The notes under the pieces were generated by a model. That model searched no databases. It was given only the letters and a program-made list of their open reading frames with translations, and was not told where the DNA came from. DNA of 64,000 nucleotides from Symbiodinium natans. Its lineage: Eukaryota > Sar > Dinophyceae > Suessiales > Symbiodiniaceae. This document shows, piece after piece, positions 35,771 to 45,749 of this stretch. Both the position numbers and the translations under genes were made by a program. Location: the NCBI GenBank assembly GCA_905221605.1, contig CAJNDS010000624.1:202001-266000 (forward strand), read 5' to 3'. Numbering within the stretch: position 1 is the stretch's first letter; every line of letters starts with the position of its first letter.

Positions 35771-37088
35771 CTGCGGGGGGGGGGGGAGTTACGAGATTAG
35801 AGGATCAAGGAGGTCGCCTTCCCTGAGGCCAGTCACCTCATCCTCCCTCCCGACCCCCTTTTTGCCTGGGAATTCCCCACGGGGAGGACCAAGGGGCGGT
35901 GATGCAGATGGATTCCGTGCTGACGTTTTTGGGTAAATCTGCGAGAATTCCACCAGTAGACTCTTGAGCAGTTTTGGCCTAACCTGCTAGTGGGGTCGGG
36001 GGTGAGTCAGCAACACCACCAATACCTGCAACCCCAACCAAAACCTTCTTGTGCCCCGACGCCTCCCAAACCCAGGCAGCAAAATCCCGAACCCTGGCCG
36101 CTAAACCCCAAAACAGTTCGAGCTGTGGCTCGTGTATTTAGTGCTTTCGAGATTGGAGTTTGGAGGTCTGGGTTGTGGGTTTGGGATTTAGGGTTTGGGC
36201 GGTAGGGTTTGGGGCTTAAGATGGTTCAAGGTTCAGGGCTTGGGGCTTCCAGGCTTTGAAGGCTTGAGGCCTAACCCCTAAACATACCCGAAACCCTAAG
36301 CCCTAAACCCCAAGCCCTAAGAAACCCTATTCACGTCCCACTTCCCTCTCAGAGGTAGGTCCCCCACCCGGAGTCGAGCCAGGCTCTTCCGGGGATGAGG
36401 CCTCCACCCGCGTCGTTCGAGTGATGCTTGTATAAGGGGCCTTAATCATTAGAACAGGGTTTTTTTGGGGGGGGGGGGGGTGATTATGGTAGATATACAA
36501 AGGGAGCAGAAGGGATACTACGAGTAATTATTCCGACCCCTATGTTGTTTAATAGGGTTGAGGCTCTGGGCTAAGGGTTTAGGGTTCGGGGATCGGGGGC
36601 ATACGATGATACGGACCCCCCAAAAGTGACCCTGGCCACAGGGTTCAGGCGTTCAGCGTAAAGAGGAATCATCTCCCCATTCGGGAGTTTAGCGGATGGT
36701 GCAGTGCAAAGGTTCCGTATTTCTTTCGAGAATGGTGTTCGATTCGAGGGCGTGGCCCTTGAAAGGTTGCGGTGATCTACGCCCCTGCCGTGTACGAAGC
36801 CCCAAACGCTAAACCCTTGCCACCTTCCCCTGAGAGCCTGAAAGTCACACTGGGCCAGGGGCTTCTCAGCAGGGTCCACGTGGTGGGATTGGTGGGATGC
36901 TGGGGGAGTTGGAAAAACGATGTTGTTGAGGCTGTTTTCCCATCTTCGGATGTCCCAAACCTTGTTCTTTCAACATTTGCGGGGCGTGAACCCTTGAAAC
37001 CCTGAACCCGAAACGCTTCGGCCCTAAACCATTGTGATGCTTTGGGGGCTTTGGGGGCCCCGGAGGCGCACTATGAGGTTTCAGGTCT

Positions 37089-37131
37089 TTACGGTATCAG
37101 AACCGTCACTTTGAAATCTTCCCATTTAACC
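37089..37131 (-). CDS. candidate terminal exon next to the CCCTATAAA array
   Basis: The minus strand reads ARVKWEDFKVTVLIP and a TAA at 37089. The acceptor would be GCATGTAAAG at the low edge of the repeat array. It is short and rests on texture only. Confidence 0.27.
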
Positions 37132-37139
37132 CGGGCTTT

Positions 37140-37440
37140 ACATGCCCTAAACCCTTTAAACCTTTTCACCCTATAAAACCTACAAACCCTATAAACCCTG
37201 CAACCCCTATAAACACTATAAACCCAATAAACCCTACACTCCCCATAAACCCTGTAAACCCTATAAACCCTGTAAGCCCTAAAAACAAACCCGAGAAACC
37301 CTGTAAGCCCTATAAACCCCATTAAACCCTTCAAACCCTATAAACCCTATACACACTGTAAGCTCTATAAACCCTATAAACCCTATAAACCCTATAAACC
37401 CTATAAACCCTTCAAATCCTATAAACCCCTACAAACAAAC
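37140..37440. repeat. (CCCTATAAA)n array, nine-base variant of the heptamer
   Basis: More than 20 copies of a CCCTATAAA-type nonamer with point changes (ACCCTGTAA and others). It looks like a two-base expansion of CCCTAAA that has amplified as its own family. On the minus strand it separates two candidate exons. Confidence 0.92.
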
Positions 37441-37508
37441 CCCTGAGCAGTCCAGAAGGCGTGCGCCGTTTCCGACTCACAAAGGGGTGCCTCCGCGGCA
37501 TCGTCGCC
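37441..37508 (-). CDS. candidate internal exon, acidic
   Basis: Acceptor CTATGGCTGCAG|GGC, then 22 codons reading GDDAAEAPLCESETAHAFWT, and a CAGGG|GTTTGT donor exactly where the CCCTATAAA array begins. This is one of the clearer cases of a unique island ending at a telomere-like tract. Confidence 0.42.
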
Positions 37509-37771
37509 CTGCAGCCATAGGTCCAACCACCTTCAAGCCATGGGGCTGTGGACCATTAGGGTTTTCGGAGCTTTAGGGCTTTTATTGGATTTAGTGGCTT
37601 TTTAGGGGTTTGAGGGTCTAGGGGTTGAAGGGTTTAAGGGTTGTGGGGTTGAAGGCTGCAAACATTTTGGGCTTTGGGCGGCTGCTGGGTTCTTGAAGTG
37701 CCCTGAGGACACGCCAACACACCATGATCCAAAAACTACCCATATAACACAGCAACAACAACTTATGATCT

Positions 37772-37898
37772 TCATGAGCCGTAGCGTGCTAAGGAATACC
37801 TCTCAAACCATTCAAAACCCTGTGGCTTGTCGGATCCTAAGATCTCCGCAAAAGATGCGTCCTCAGTGCCGGGCAGGCGCTGAACCTCTGCCTCCGGC
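37772..37898 (-). CDS. candidate exon of 41 codons
   Basis: Pyrimidine-rich acceptor CTTCCTTCTTCGGAG|G, then PEAEVQRLPGTEDASFAEIL followed by GSDKPQGFEWFERYSLARYG. The frame ends in TGA at 37772; an AG|GTATTC donor 24 nt earlier is an alternative end. Function is unknown. Confidence 0.43.
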
Positions 37899-39318
37899 CT
37901 CCGAAGAAGGAAGGGTGCTCTCTGGCTTCTCAGGGCTCCCGGAAGCTCGAAGACTCTCAGGGCTCCGGCTCCGACTGTGCGGGTCTGAAGGTTTCGGGCT
38001 GCGTGAACCCTAGGAGGCCTTGTAGGGCTTGAGCGGGATTTGGTGGAGGTGACTTTGCGCGAGGATTGAGGTGTTGTTCATGGCCCCTCCTTTGACTGGG
38101 ATGCAGGGCTTCATGAGACCCACCATGCCTCAGGCATCCCAAAACCGTAAACCCTAATTCAACCTAAACCCTGAACCCTGCCTCTGGTACGCCTCCGTCT
38201 TGCAGGCGCGCGGTTGTTCCGGAGGGTCTTCCTCCGGGTTGGCGGTCAGGGTCCAAGGTCTAAGGCGGGTGGATAGGCTTGCAGGAACTAAATGCAGGTA
38301 CAGATATATAAATATGAATATTCAAATAAAAATTTCTGTATATCTAAATGTAGATTCATATCTCTCATCTCAGACGACGTTTTCTTGAGAAATATTCTGA
38401 TATAGATCGTATATGAACACGTGTAGACAGAACAGATATACATGTAACTGTAAATAAAGTGTATAGATAGATAGAGATATATATATATATGTGTATACAT
38501 ATAATAATATATACTGGATAACCTCTAAGCCGGCTTCTGTCGGGAGCCGGGAATCCCGAAGCTCAGTCCCAACGCCCCGTTTTTCTGACCCCCAAGCGAT
38601 CGCTTCTAGGGCTTGAAGATGCTTGCTATGGAAGCCCTGGACCAGCAAAGTTAGCAAAGGGCTTCGGGCATATCTGGAAACCCTGGTTGCCACCCCAACT
38701 GTAGTTTCCCGGTAGTTTGTCCCCACCCTCGGTGTGGGGTTTGAACTAAACTCGTCGATTCTCCTCGCCCGGTTTACTCCTGAGGATCCCTCAAAGGGTC
38801 CCTGGAGTGCCCAACCTCAGAGTATTCCCAAGACTCCCTGGTGTGACCAACCGCAGAGTAGGACGGCCCACACATTCCAAATCCGGAGGTTGGGTGGGGA
38901 TGTTCGTATATGTATATATATATATATATATCCAGCTGACCCTCTGCCGCCTGCACCTGGACCTTGTCCGGATCACGGAAACTCGCGACATCAAGGAGGA
39001 GGCCGAGCCTCGTGAGCTTCGGATTCGGTCTTTTTACTGGTTCAGGGTCTAGCAGGAGGGTTTGCGTAGAAGTGAACGCACTGAGTCCATCATGCGCAGA
39101 TCCTTGAAGCTAAATCCCAAACCCTATACAAGTACTTGTGGTCCGACCCTATGGACCTTACACGTCCTGAAGCTACATCCATGGCCCTGTGAACTTCAAA
39201 TCCTGTACGCCCCAGACTCCGGCTCCACCCAATACCTAAATCTGGCATTGCCTAGTATCGTAGGAATAACCATGGTGCCCTGACACTTGTTGGGAGAGCC
39301 GGGAAAATTCGCAGTTGT

Positions 39319-39470
39319 AGAGGAAGGAAAGAAAGGAACCACTGGCATGGGGAGATTGGGGCGATGCCCCAGCAGAATCTGTGCACCCCGGCTGCCAGGC
39401 CCCAGCAGACCAGCGCATCGTCGAGCAGCTCAGCGACAAAGCCGTGCGTGGCGCCGCCGCCAGAGCCTGA
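39319..39470 (+). CDS. candidate terminal exon, plus strand
   Basis: After a GCAGTTGTAG acceptor the frame reads RKERKEPLAWGDWGDAPAES and then QRIVEQLSDKAVRGAAARA to a TGA. It is open only because an upstream in-frame TAG is part of the acceptor. Function is unknown. Confidence 0.35.
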
Positions 39471-39644
39471 GGGCTTAGGGTTTTTTTCGGGCTTAGGGGT
39501 GTTTTCGGGCTGTCTGGTTATTCAAGAGGCTGCGAAGCCTTGCCAGGCTTGTGGGGCTTTATGGTCAAGTCTCTAAGGCTAGGGTTGGGTTGGTGGGCAA
39601 TTACATTTGGGGCTTTGGGATGCTTTGGGGTTGCCGGAGGGTGC

Positions 39645-39672
39645 AATCTCTCTCGCTCTCTCTCACTCTCTC

Positions 39673-39718
<46 letters not shown>
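39645..39718. repeat. (CT)n microsatellite
   Basis: CT with a few CTCGCT interruptions at its left end. Confidence 0.96.
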
Positions 39719-39720
<2 letters not shown>

Positions 39721-40861
39721 AAAACAAGAGGCATCGATCCAGACTGGGCTCCCGCACTATGTCGCTGAGCAGGGGCGAGATGGTCACCTTGGTGAGTCGA
39801 AGAATCTAACGCAACTTCTTGGGGCTTTGGAAGTCTACCAGGGTTGAGGTCTGGTTTCAGGCAATTTGGGGGGGGGCGGCTTGTTGCTTAGAGGGTGCTA
39901 ACAGGGAGCCCTAAGCCACGCCCCATACACCCTGCAAGCTCTGAACCGACCTCGGACCCTGGGACTGGGAATATTGTGCGGCCACGGTGCCAGCGACAGG
40001 TCCAATGAAAGCCTCGGCTCGGGCAAGCACTGAGCTTCTCAGCTGAGGATCGAGGTGATTTTTGGACTTTAGGTTTAGGGCTTCAAGTGCAGGGCTTCGG
40101 GGAATAGAGTTTCGGAACCAGGGTTCAGAGGGCTTAGGATTTAAAGGAATTAGGAAACAGGATGTAGGGCTTACAAGGTTTCGGTTGTAAAGTTGAGAAA
40201 TTGCAAGCTGCAACGTCCACACCCAATGCTGAGTTAGGTTGAGGCGCCGACGCCTAGGTCCTAGGCTTTACTTGCAGGTTTAAGTTTAAGGGCGCCAAGT
40301 ACTACAGGAAGAGACAAGGGGCGCCTCATTTTCCGAAAGAGCTGCATGTCTCCCTGAGTCTCGCATGTTGGATTAGGTAGAAGTCCCGCCGTGACAAGCG
40401 AGCAGAAACTGGAATAGAAGAAGCTGCTGCATACCTACGCCAACCCAGGCATCCGATACAGCATGCCGCATGCCTACCCCATGGCCGGCAACGCGGATGG
40501 ATGGCGGTGCCCACCCTGTAATTACAAGACTACGCAAGAGCTATAATCGCTAAACGCAAAAGATAGATAACACTTCGCAATACGATTCTCCTTCGAGAAC
40601 TACTGCACATGTTTGGGAGCGAGAACGGCATCTTTTTGACCTCCTGGAGCAGCGAGGTATGACAAGCAAACACTTGTTACAAATGCGGATGCGGCATAGT
40701 TGCAGGGCTCAGAAAGAAGTCCCAGCCCAGGCACGGTGCCAACAGCGGCGCGGGAGCTTCGTCGCGTTGGGCGTCCACGGCCAGCACCTGGACACGCCGC
40801 CATGGGCTCGCATAGGGCTGGTATATAGGGGTCCAGCGGGGTGATTGAGTTGTAGAGGTTA

Positions 40862-40899
40862 GTTTTTTTTATTTTTTTTTGGGGGGGGGGGGGGGGGGT
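40862..40899. repeat. T-run followed by G-run
   Basis: T8ATTTTTTTTT followed by about 20 G. It is a homopolymer junction and is not coding. Confidence 0.9.
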
Positions 40900-41324
40900 T
40901 TAGGGGTCTTGGTAGGCTAGGGCTCTGGGGTTTAATAGAGTCCGATGTTCTCAATCTCATGGGACCTCGCAAAGGCGGCGGGGAGGCGGGGTGGCGGGGT
41001 GCTAAACCTCGAAGTCGGAAGCTCCTCCTTCTCCCTCCCGCGAACCCTAAACCCATGACCCCCCCCCCGCCCCGCCCCGGATGCCTCGACGGACACCTCA
41101 AGGCGCTGTGCTGATGTCGGCGGCAGCCCTGGCGGGCAAACGGCCCGCTCCTGACGCTTTTCGGGCTTGGAGATCAACAGCGTGCCTTATGGATGGAGGA
41201 CAGTCGGGCTTCGAGTTCAGGGCTCGATGTCTTCGATTCAAGGTTTTTCAAAGGCCTGGGCATCAGTAAGGTTTACTCAGCGCGGGCTTCGCGAGCCAAG
41301 TGGAAGCCGCGCAAGTACTAAAAA

Positions 41325-42448
41325 CTATTCGGGTTCAGGCCTTATTCCCTGAATCCATCTGAATCCCCAAAGCTGCACATCTTCGTGACTCCCTGCCGTC
41401 CTTTGGCTTTGACACCAGGGATGCCCCGGAGCCGCGCAGTGTCAGCCTCCTGATGGGGTTTAGGGTTCAGGGCACTATGAGGCTCCGTTGGGTTTACTTT
41501 GCTTGGCGTCGGCTCGTGCTACCTGGGTCGTTTACCATTGAGTTCGCTCCAAGTAGATGCAAGCGCCTCAGAAACGCATGGAACTGGATTTTGACACCTT
41601 GTCGATGGCTTGGGTGGCCGCAAAACCTTAATCCCCTCCCACCTTGAAAACCTCCCCCCCAAACCCGAAACCCTAAACCCAAAACCGAAAACACACGATC
41701 CTGAAACCAGATTTGCAGTAGTCTTGCTGGGCTTAAGTCCAGGGCCTTCCGAGGGGGCTCGATTAGGGTTGAGGGTTTAGGGTTTAGGGAACTTAGCGGG
41801 AACTGCTCCGAATTCCACCAGGAGCGAACTGTTCCTTACTCAGCGAACTGGGAAGCCAGCGGTGAAACTCTGGCCCGAGCCTCTGCGTCTGTCGCACCGA
41901 CGGACAAAGGCGCAACTCGAAGGCCTCGGCCGTGGCAAATTTGGGACTCAGAGCGTCGCGGATTTTCTTGGTGGTTAAACATTCGGGCTTCGGAAGCTAT
42001 GGAGGAGTTCAGGGGTGTTAAGGGGATTTAGGGACGGGGGATGGGCATCCGGGTTTAGGATGAACCCTGACCCTGCACCCCACCCGAAAGCCTGGTTTGC
42101 AGTCGATCGGGTCTCTGGGTTTCCTTAGGTTTAGGGTTTGATCATAGTTAGCTGGCTGTCAAAAAGAAAACAACAGCTAAGAATGGCTAAAGTTTCATGT
42201 GAAGCGGTGGATCAGGAGGATGCGAGCCGTCGAGGGGCCTCTCTTCAGGGACAGATCGCAAGTGCGAAGCGTCCCTTTTAACTCCAACGGAATGTACCCC
42301 AAAAGTCGTATCCACCTTGCTCAGCCCTCTCAACCCTAAGCCACCCGAAACCCCTAAGGCAGAAACTCCGCAAGTGCAGGCGAGGAACCGTCACGAGCAG
42401 CCGGAAGAGGGTGCCGGCAGTCTCGACATCCGGCGGGGCATCCCCCTC
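41325..42448 (-). CDS. spliced gene, seven candidate exons ending in TAG, function unknown
   Basis: Phase-consistent minus-strand exons: 42448-42395 (acceptor GGCTGTGACAG; EGDAPPDVETAGTLFRLL; donor CTC|GTGACG), 41966-41840 (acceptor TAACCACCAAG; 42 codons starting KIRDALSPKFATAEAFELRL; donor CTGA|GTAAGG), 41722-41697 (YCKSGFRI), 41626-41598 (VLRPPKPST; donor AG|GTGTCA), 41566-41536 (RLHLLGANSM; donor ATG|GTAAAC), 41449-41416 (EADTARLRGIP; donor G|GTGTCA) and 41392-41325, ending WIQGIRPEPE and TAG. The 127-nt exon carries the most weight, with a perfect GTAAGG donor. Introns are 74-430 nt and include TTTAGGG-like text in sense. The protein is basic, with no recognised domain. Confidence 0.45.
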
Positions 42449-42673
42449 CTGTCACAGCCACCCGTCTCAAACTTTCCCCCATAGACCCCTGCATGCCATC
42501 ATCATCAACACAAGAAAAAACCTATATCATCTCCCAACAAACCTCCAGAATAGTAGCTCTGACTGTGTCACGAGTCAGTTAAGCGCTTCTCATTTCTTGC
42601 AGTTGCTGTTGTTTCTACGACTTGTGTTTCTGTGTGTTCTGGTCAGAACCCGCTGATTTCATATTGGCTGGGG

Positions 42674-42830
42674 CTACTCTTCTTGACCACTACTTTCCCC
42701 CCAACTGCACGGGATGGCGAAGCTTTCTATTGTACTGCACTTTTTTGCCACGCCGCCACTCCTCGCTGCCTCAGCGCTTGAATCTTGCCACTCCGCCAGG
42801 GGCTTTCGAGCAGGCACTTGAACGCACGCA
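42674..42830 (-). CDS. terminal exon, possibly of the membrane-protein gene
   Basis: After a GCGTTCAAG acceptor the minus strand reads PARKPLAEWQDSSAEAARSG then KKCSTIESFAIPCSWGESSG and QEE before TAG at 42674. It lies only 90 bp beyond the apparent stop of the 504-codon membrane-protein exon and on the same strand, so it may be an alternative 3' exon (the upstream exon has GTTACA and GTAATG donors near its end). A second phase gives a shorter peptide. Confidence 0.42.
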
Positions 42831-42917
42831 TAATTAAGAGGGAATGGGCAGTGGGTACTTATGGAACCACGAAACAGCTCAAACACGAGGACCTGCGGTA
42901 TGGGTTTCAGGGTACCA

Positions 42918-44509
42918 TTACTGCAGAAAATCCAGCAGCTCGGCAGCTGTAACATTGCGCAGCTTCTCCACATCCAGTTGGCTCAGCGCCGGCTGCAAGA
43001 GCTGGCTGGCTGAGCTGAAAGCTGCCACCAACAGCGACACAATCCATCCGTTGCGCAGGTTTGAGGTGACTGTCAGCCCGAGGAGGGTCTGCCTCTCGTC
43101 ATGCACGCTCAGCCGTCGCTGCATGGAGCGCAGCATGCGACAAGCGTGCTGACGCTCTGCATCGCTGCCGGCAGACTTTTGTCCTTCCAGCTCTGCATCA
43201 GCCAAAACAAGCATGTGGCGTTCCAGGACAGTGTTGACCTTGATACACACGTCGAACATCTGAAAACATGCAAACACCAAGACGACAAAAGGCACCGCCA
43301 GCAGGACTGCCCCAAGCGACAGTGGGCTCCCGTGAAGGAACCACTCAACCAAGGCAGCAAACACTAAAATCACCAGAAAACAAGCCACAATAACTCCGCA
43401 CGCATCCATGATGGCGGATTCGTCTTGAAAGTCCACCACCAGGTAGTCCCGCAGCGCCCACCAAGTTTGCAAGTCAACGCTGTTCCGCAAATCTAGCTGA
43501 ACATCCTCGCGACCCGGGGCATTCGAAAGTAACCTATTCAGCTCCACGCGCTCATCAAACGGCAACCTGCTAACATCGTAGCTTCTGACTAAGGCTGTGA
43601 AGATCAGCAATTGCTGCCAGTTTCTTGTCATGCTCGTGGTCGAAATGAAGATGCCCGACAAGAGTCTCAGCCAACCCAAACCAACTACCAGACTGGGAAC
43701 TTGAAACATGAGCCGGAGCCACAATGCTTGATCGTTTTCGCCGGCATCCTCCGGGAACTCTACGCGAAATTCCGCAAGGTTTATGGAATAGGACTGTTGG
43801 TCTATACGTTGCTGCCATCGGAAACGCAAGATGATTGCACCTGCAAGCATTGTTGCTGAGGAGCTCCAGGCGATGAGCCTATCATGCCATGATGTTGAAA
43901 ATGTGCCTCTGTCGACTTGACTGAAACTGGCAGGAGGCGGGCTGATCGTCCAAATACCTGGAAATATCGCCTCAAGCCAGCGTAGTATTTTTTTCGCCTT
44001 ACCAGGCAGTCGTCCTTCTGCGTGTGCCTTGTGCAAAAAAATATGTGCCTTCACTTCAACTTTGTGCACCCTCAGAATGCCCCATAGAAGTGCAACGCCC
44101 GCTGTAAACATCTTGCTGAGCAGCCGATATTCAAAATACTCCGCGATTACCCGCGGACCCGTCTCAGTGTAGTTGATGAACATCAGCGTCAGCTCCAGAA
44201 TGAACACAAGCTCGAACACCCAATCCACACAAATAACACACCAAGAAAGCAGGTCCAAAAGAACTAGGATGCCATTCTTGCCCAGATCAGGCCACAAGTG
44301 ATAGTTCTTAACGTGCAGCTTGCCGAAATACGGGACTACAAAAACCTCGATGCCGGGGAGCATGCAAAACAGCACCATCAGCACGCGAACGGCCACTTGC
44401 TGCCAGCTTCTCTGAATGTCAAGAATAGTCAATTCTGGTTTGCCGGTCCTGAGAACAATTTGAGGGCTGCTCTGAGCAGCAAGCCGACAACCTGACCCAT
44501 ATCCGAAAA
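42918..44509 (-). CDS. polytopic membrane protein, at least 504 codons in one exon
   Basis: By far the longest frame here. It is open from an acceptor-like GATAGACAG at 44510, with no ATG at the 5' end, so more exons lie upstream. Counting from 44432, hydrophobic segments fall at about 13-36, 54-88 (two), 107-122, 186-204, 240-264, 344-366, 372-393 and 462-480. Between segments 240-264 and 344-366 is a soluble, charged loop (SYDVSRLPFDERVELNRLL). The layout with paired helices around an acidic Asp/Glu-containing segment (VDWVFELVFILELTLMFINY) resembles ion-channel-like proteins (voltage-sensor or polycystin type), but I see no regular Arg spacing or pore signature, so this is only a suggestion. 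It ends FLQ and TAA at 42918, or continues by a GTAATG donor. Confidence 0.9.
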
Positions 44510-44700
44510 CTGTCTATCCCTGTATGAATGTCAAGTTTTTGGATGATCTTCGACAGAAGTCAGGATCACGCCCAATGTGAACAAGTCAGCAAAAGACAGG
44601 CGGTCTAGAGATTGAAGCTCTCTTGAAGGGCATTCTTGCCAAGGAACCAGATGTTGAAGGTGAACTCACTGTCGGCTTTGAATCTGTTCACAGAAACCCC
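44510..44700 (-). CDS. probable upstream exons of the membrane protein
   Basis: Minus-strand text here reads FKADSEFTFNIWFLGKNALQ after a TCTGTGAACAG acceptor at 44688, then in another frame RLSFADLFTLGVILTSVED after CAATCTCTAG. The frames do not connect directly to each other or to the long exon. Short introns or indels would be needed, and I cannot decide between them. Confidence 0.35.
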
Positions 44701-44872
44701 TTATAAACCAAGTATTAAATGACAGGTACACGCTTACAAGAACCGGGCTAGTGTTCTGTGAGTTAGTTCGTTCAGGTCCCTAGGACATATCACAGCTTTC
44801 TTCATATACGGCTCGACCGTTCAGCAGTCTCTCAACTCAAGCAATGTTGACATATATTCGCGCTTGGCTAAT

Positions 44873-45670
44873 TCAGGGAGGTTTCATGTAACAGTTTGAC
44901 CACAAGACCAGGGGACCAGAGGACCACGAGACCACGGGACCACAAGACATGGAACCAGACTGACAGAACAAGACGAAAAAGGAAGAGCCAGACCCCACAA
45001 AAAAGAAAACGTGGGAAACCTTTGGTGGAAGTTCTGCCAAAACAACGAGTCCACATAAGTCAAGTTTCGGGAACACTTGGCCCCAATGTGCCTTCGCTGA
45101 TTCAAAGCGGCAGGTCTCTTCTGGGCCAGCTTGCGGCGCACCATCCGTGACGGAACTCCAGCAGCCGTCAACACTGTCTCGGCAACGTTCACAGTCTGTG
45201 GGGGCACAAAGGCGCAACGCAGCTTCCATCAGGGGGGCGGATGCAACATCCTTGGGAGGCTGTGTGGCATCTGCTGAAGCAAAGATCTGATGCCCAAAGG
45301 GGTCAGAATGTTGCATCTGGCCAGTTGCTGATGGCCCACCACAATCAGAGCGACTTGGAAATGGTGAGGGCACAGTAGCCACATGTCCTTCGGCGTCCAT
45401 GTTGAAATCGGACGAAACGTCATCACTCAAGGCATCGTGCCCGCAGGGTGTGCCTTCTTGGATGTCAGCTATCTCCTCGAAGTCATCCAAGGAGTCACTC
45501 CGACCAATCAGCGAACCCGTCAAAGGCTTGCTGCCCTCTTCACTCCTCAGCGTTTTCGTTCTTTTCTTCTTGACACGCTTCTCGGAGCTCATGCGGCACA
45601 GGGGACATGGAGCTTTGCAGTACAGCTTTGGCATTCTGGGAGCTTTGCTGGCTTGAGCCGCCTCACACAT
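44873..45670 (-). CDS. hydrophilic Ser/Asp-rich coding region, function unknown
   Basis: Frame of 265 codons beginning MCEAAQASKAPRMPKLYCKA. Residues ~20-27 hold Cys-Lys-Ala-Pro-Cys-Pro-Leu-Cys; a basic patch KRVKKKRTK (~31-39) is followed by an acidic Ser-rich stretch (SDSLDDFEEIADIQEGTPCG, ~58-77). After about residue 198 (ESAKAHWGQ) the translation becomes hydrophobic and repetitive (GGTCC-type repeats at 44900-44950), which I read as intron beyond a CAA|GTGTTC donor near 45079. It could be a 5' exon of the membrane-protein gene lying 370 bp further down the same strand, but the phases did not match. A nuclear or regulatory role is speculative. Confidence 0.5.
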   Translation of the reverse strand: MCEAAQASKAPRMPKLYCKAPCPLCRMSSEKRVKKKRTKTLRSEEGSKPLTGSLIGRSDSLDDFEEIADIQEGTPCGHDALSDDVSSDFNMDAEGHVATVPSPFPSRSDCGGPSATGQMQHSDPFGHQIFASADATQPPKDVASAPLMEAALRLCAPTDCERCRDSVDGCWSSVTDGAPQAGPEETCRFESAKAHWGQVFPKLDLCGLVVLAELPPKVSHVFFFVGSGSSFFVLFCQSGSMSCGPVVSWSSGPLVLWSNCYMKPP

Positions 45671-45749
45671 CTGGATGCCTCAGCAAGAGGGATTTGCGGC
45701 CTTGCATCCATCGCTGTATCATGCTAATGAGATGACAACGTGTTGTGAT

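Noticed and set aside
44433-44620. Frameshifts in the membrane-protein gene
   Set aside because: I first read three indels here. An acceptor at 44510 lets the long exon extend in one frame, so introns explain the data at least as well.
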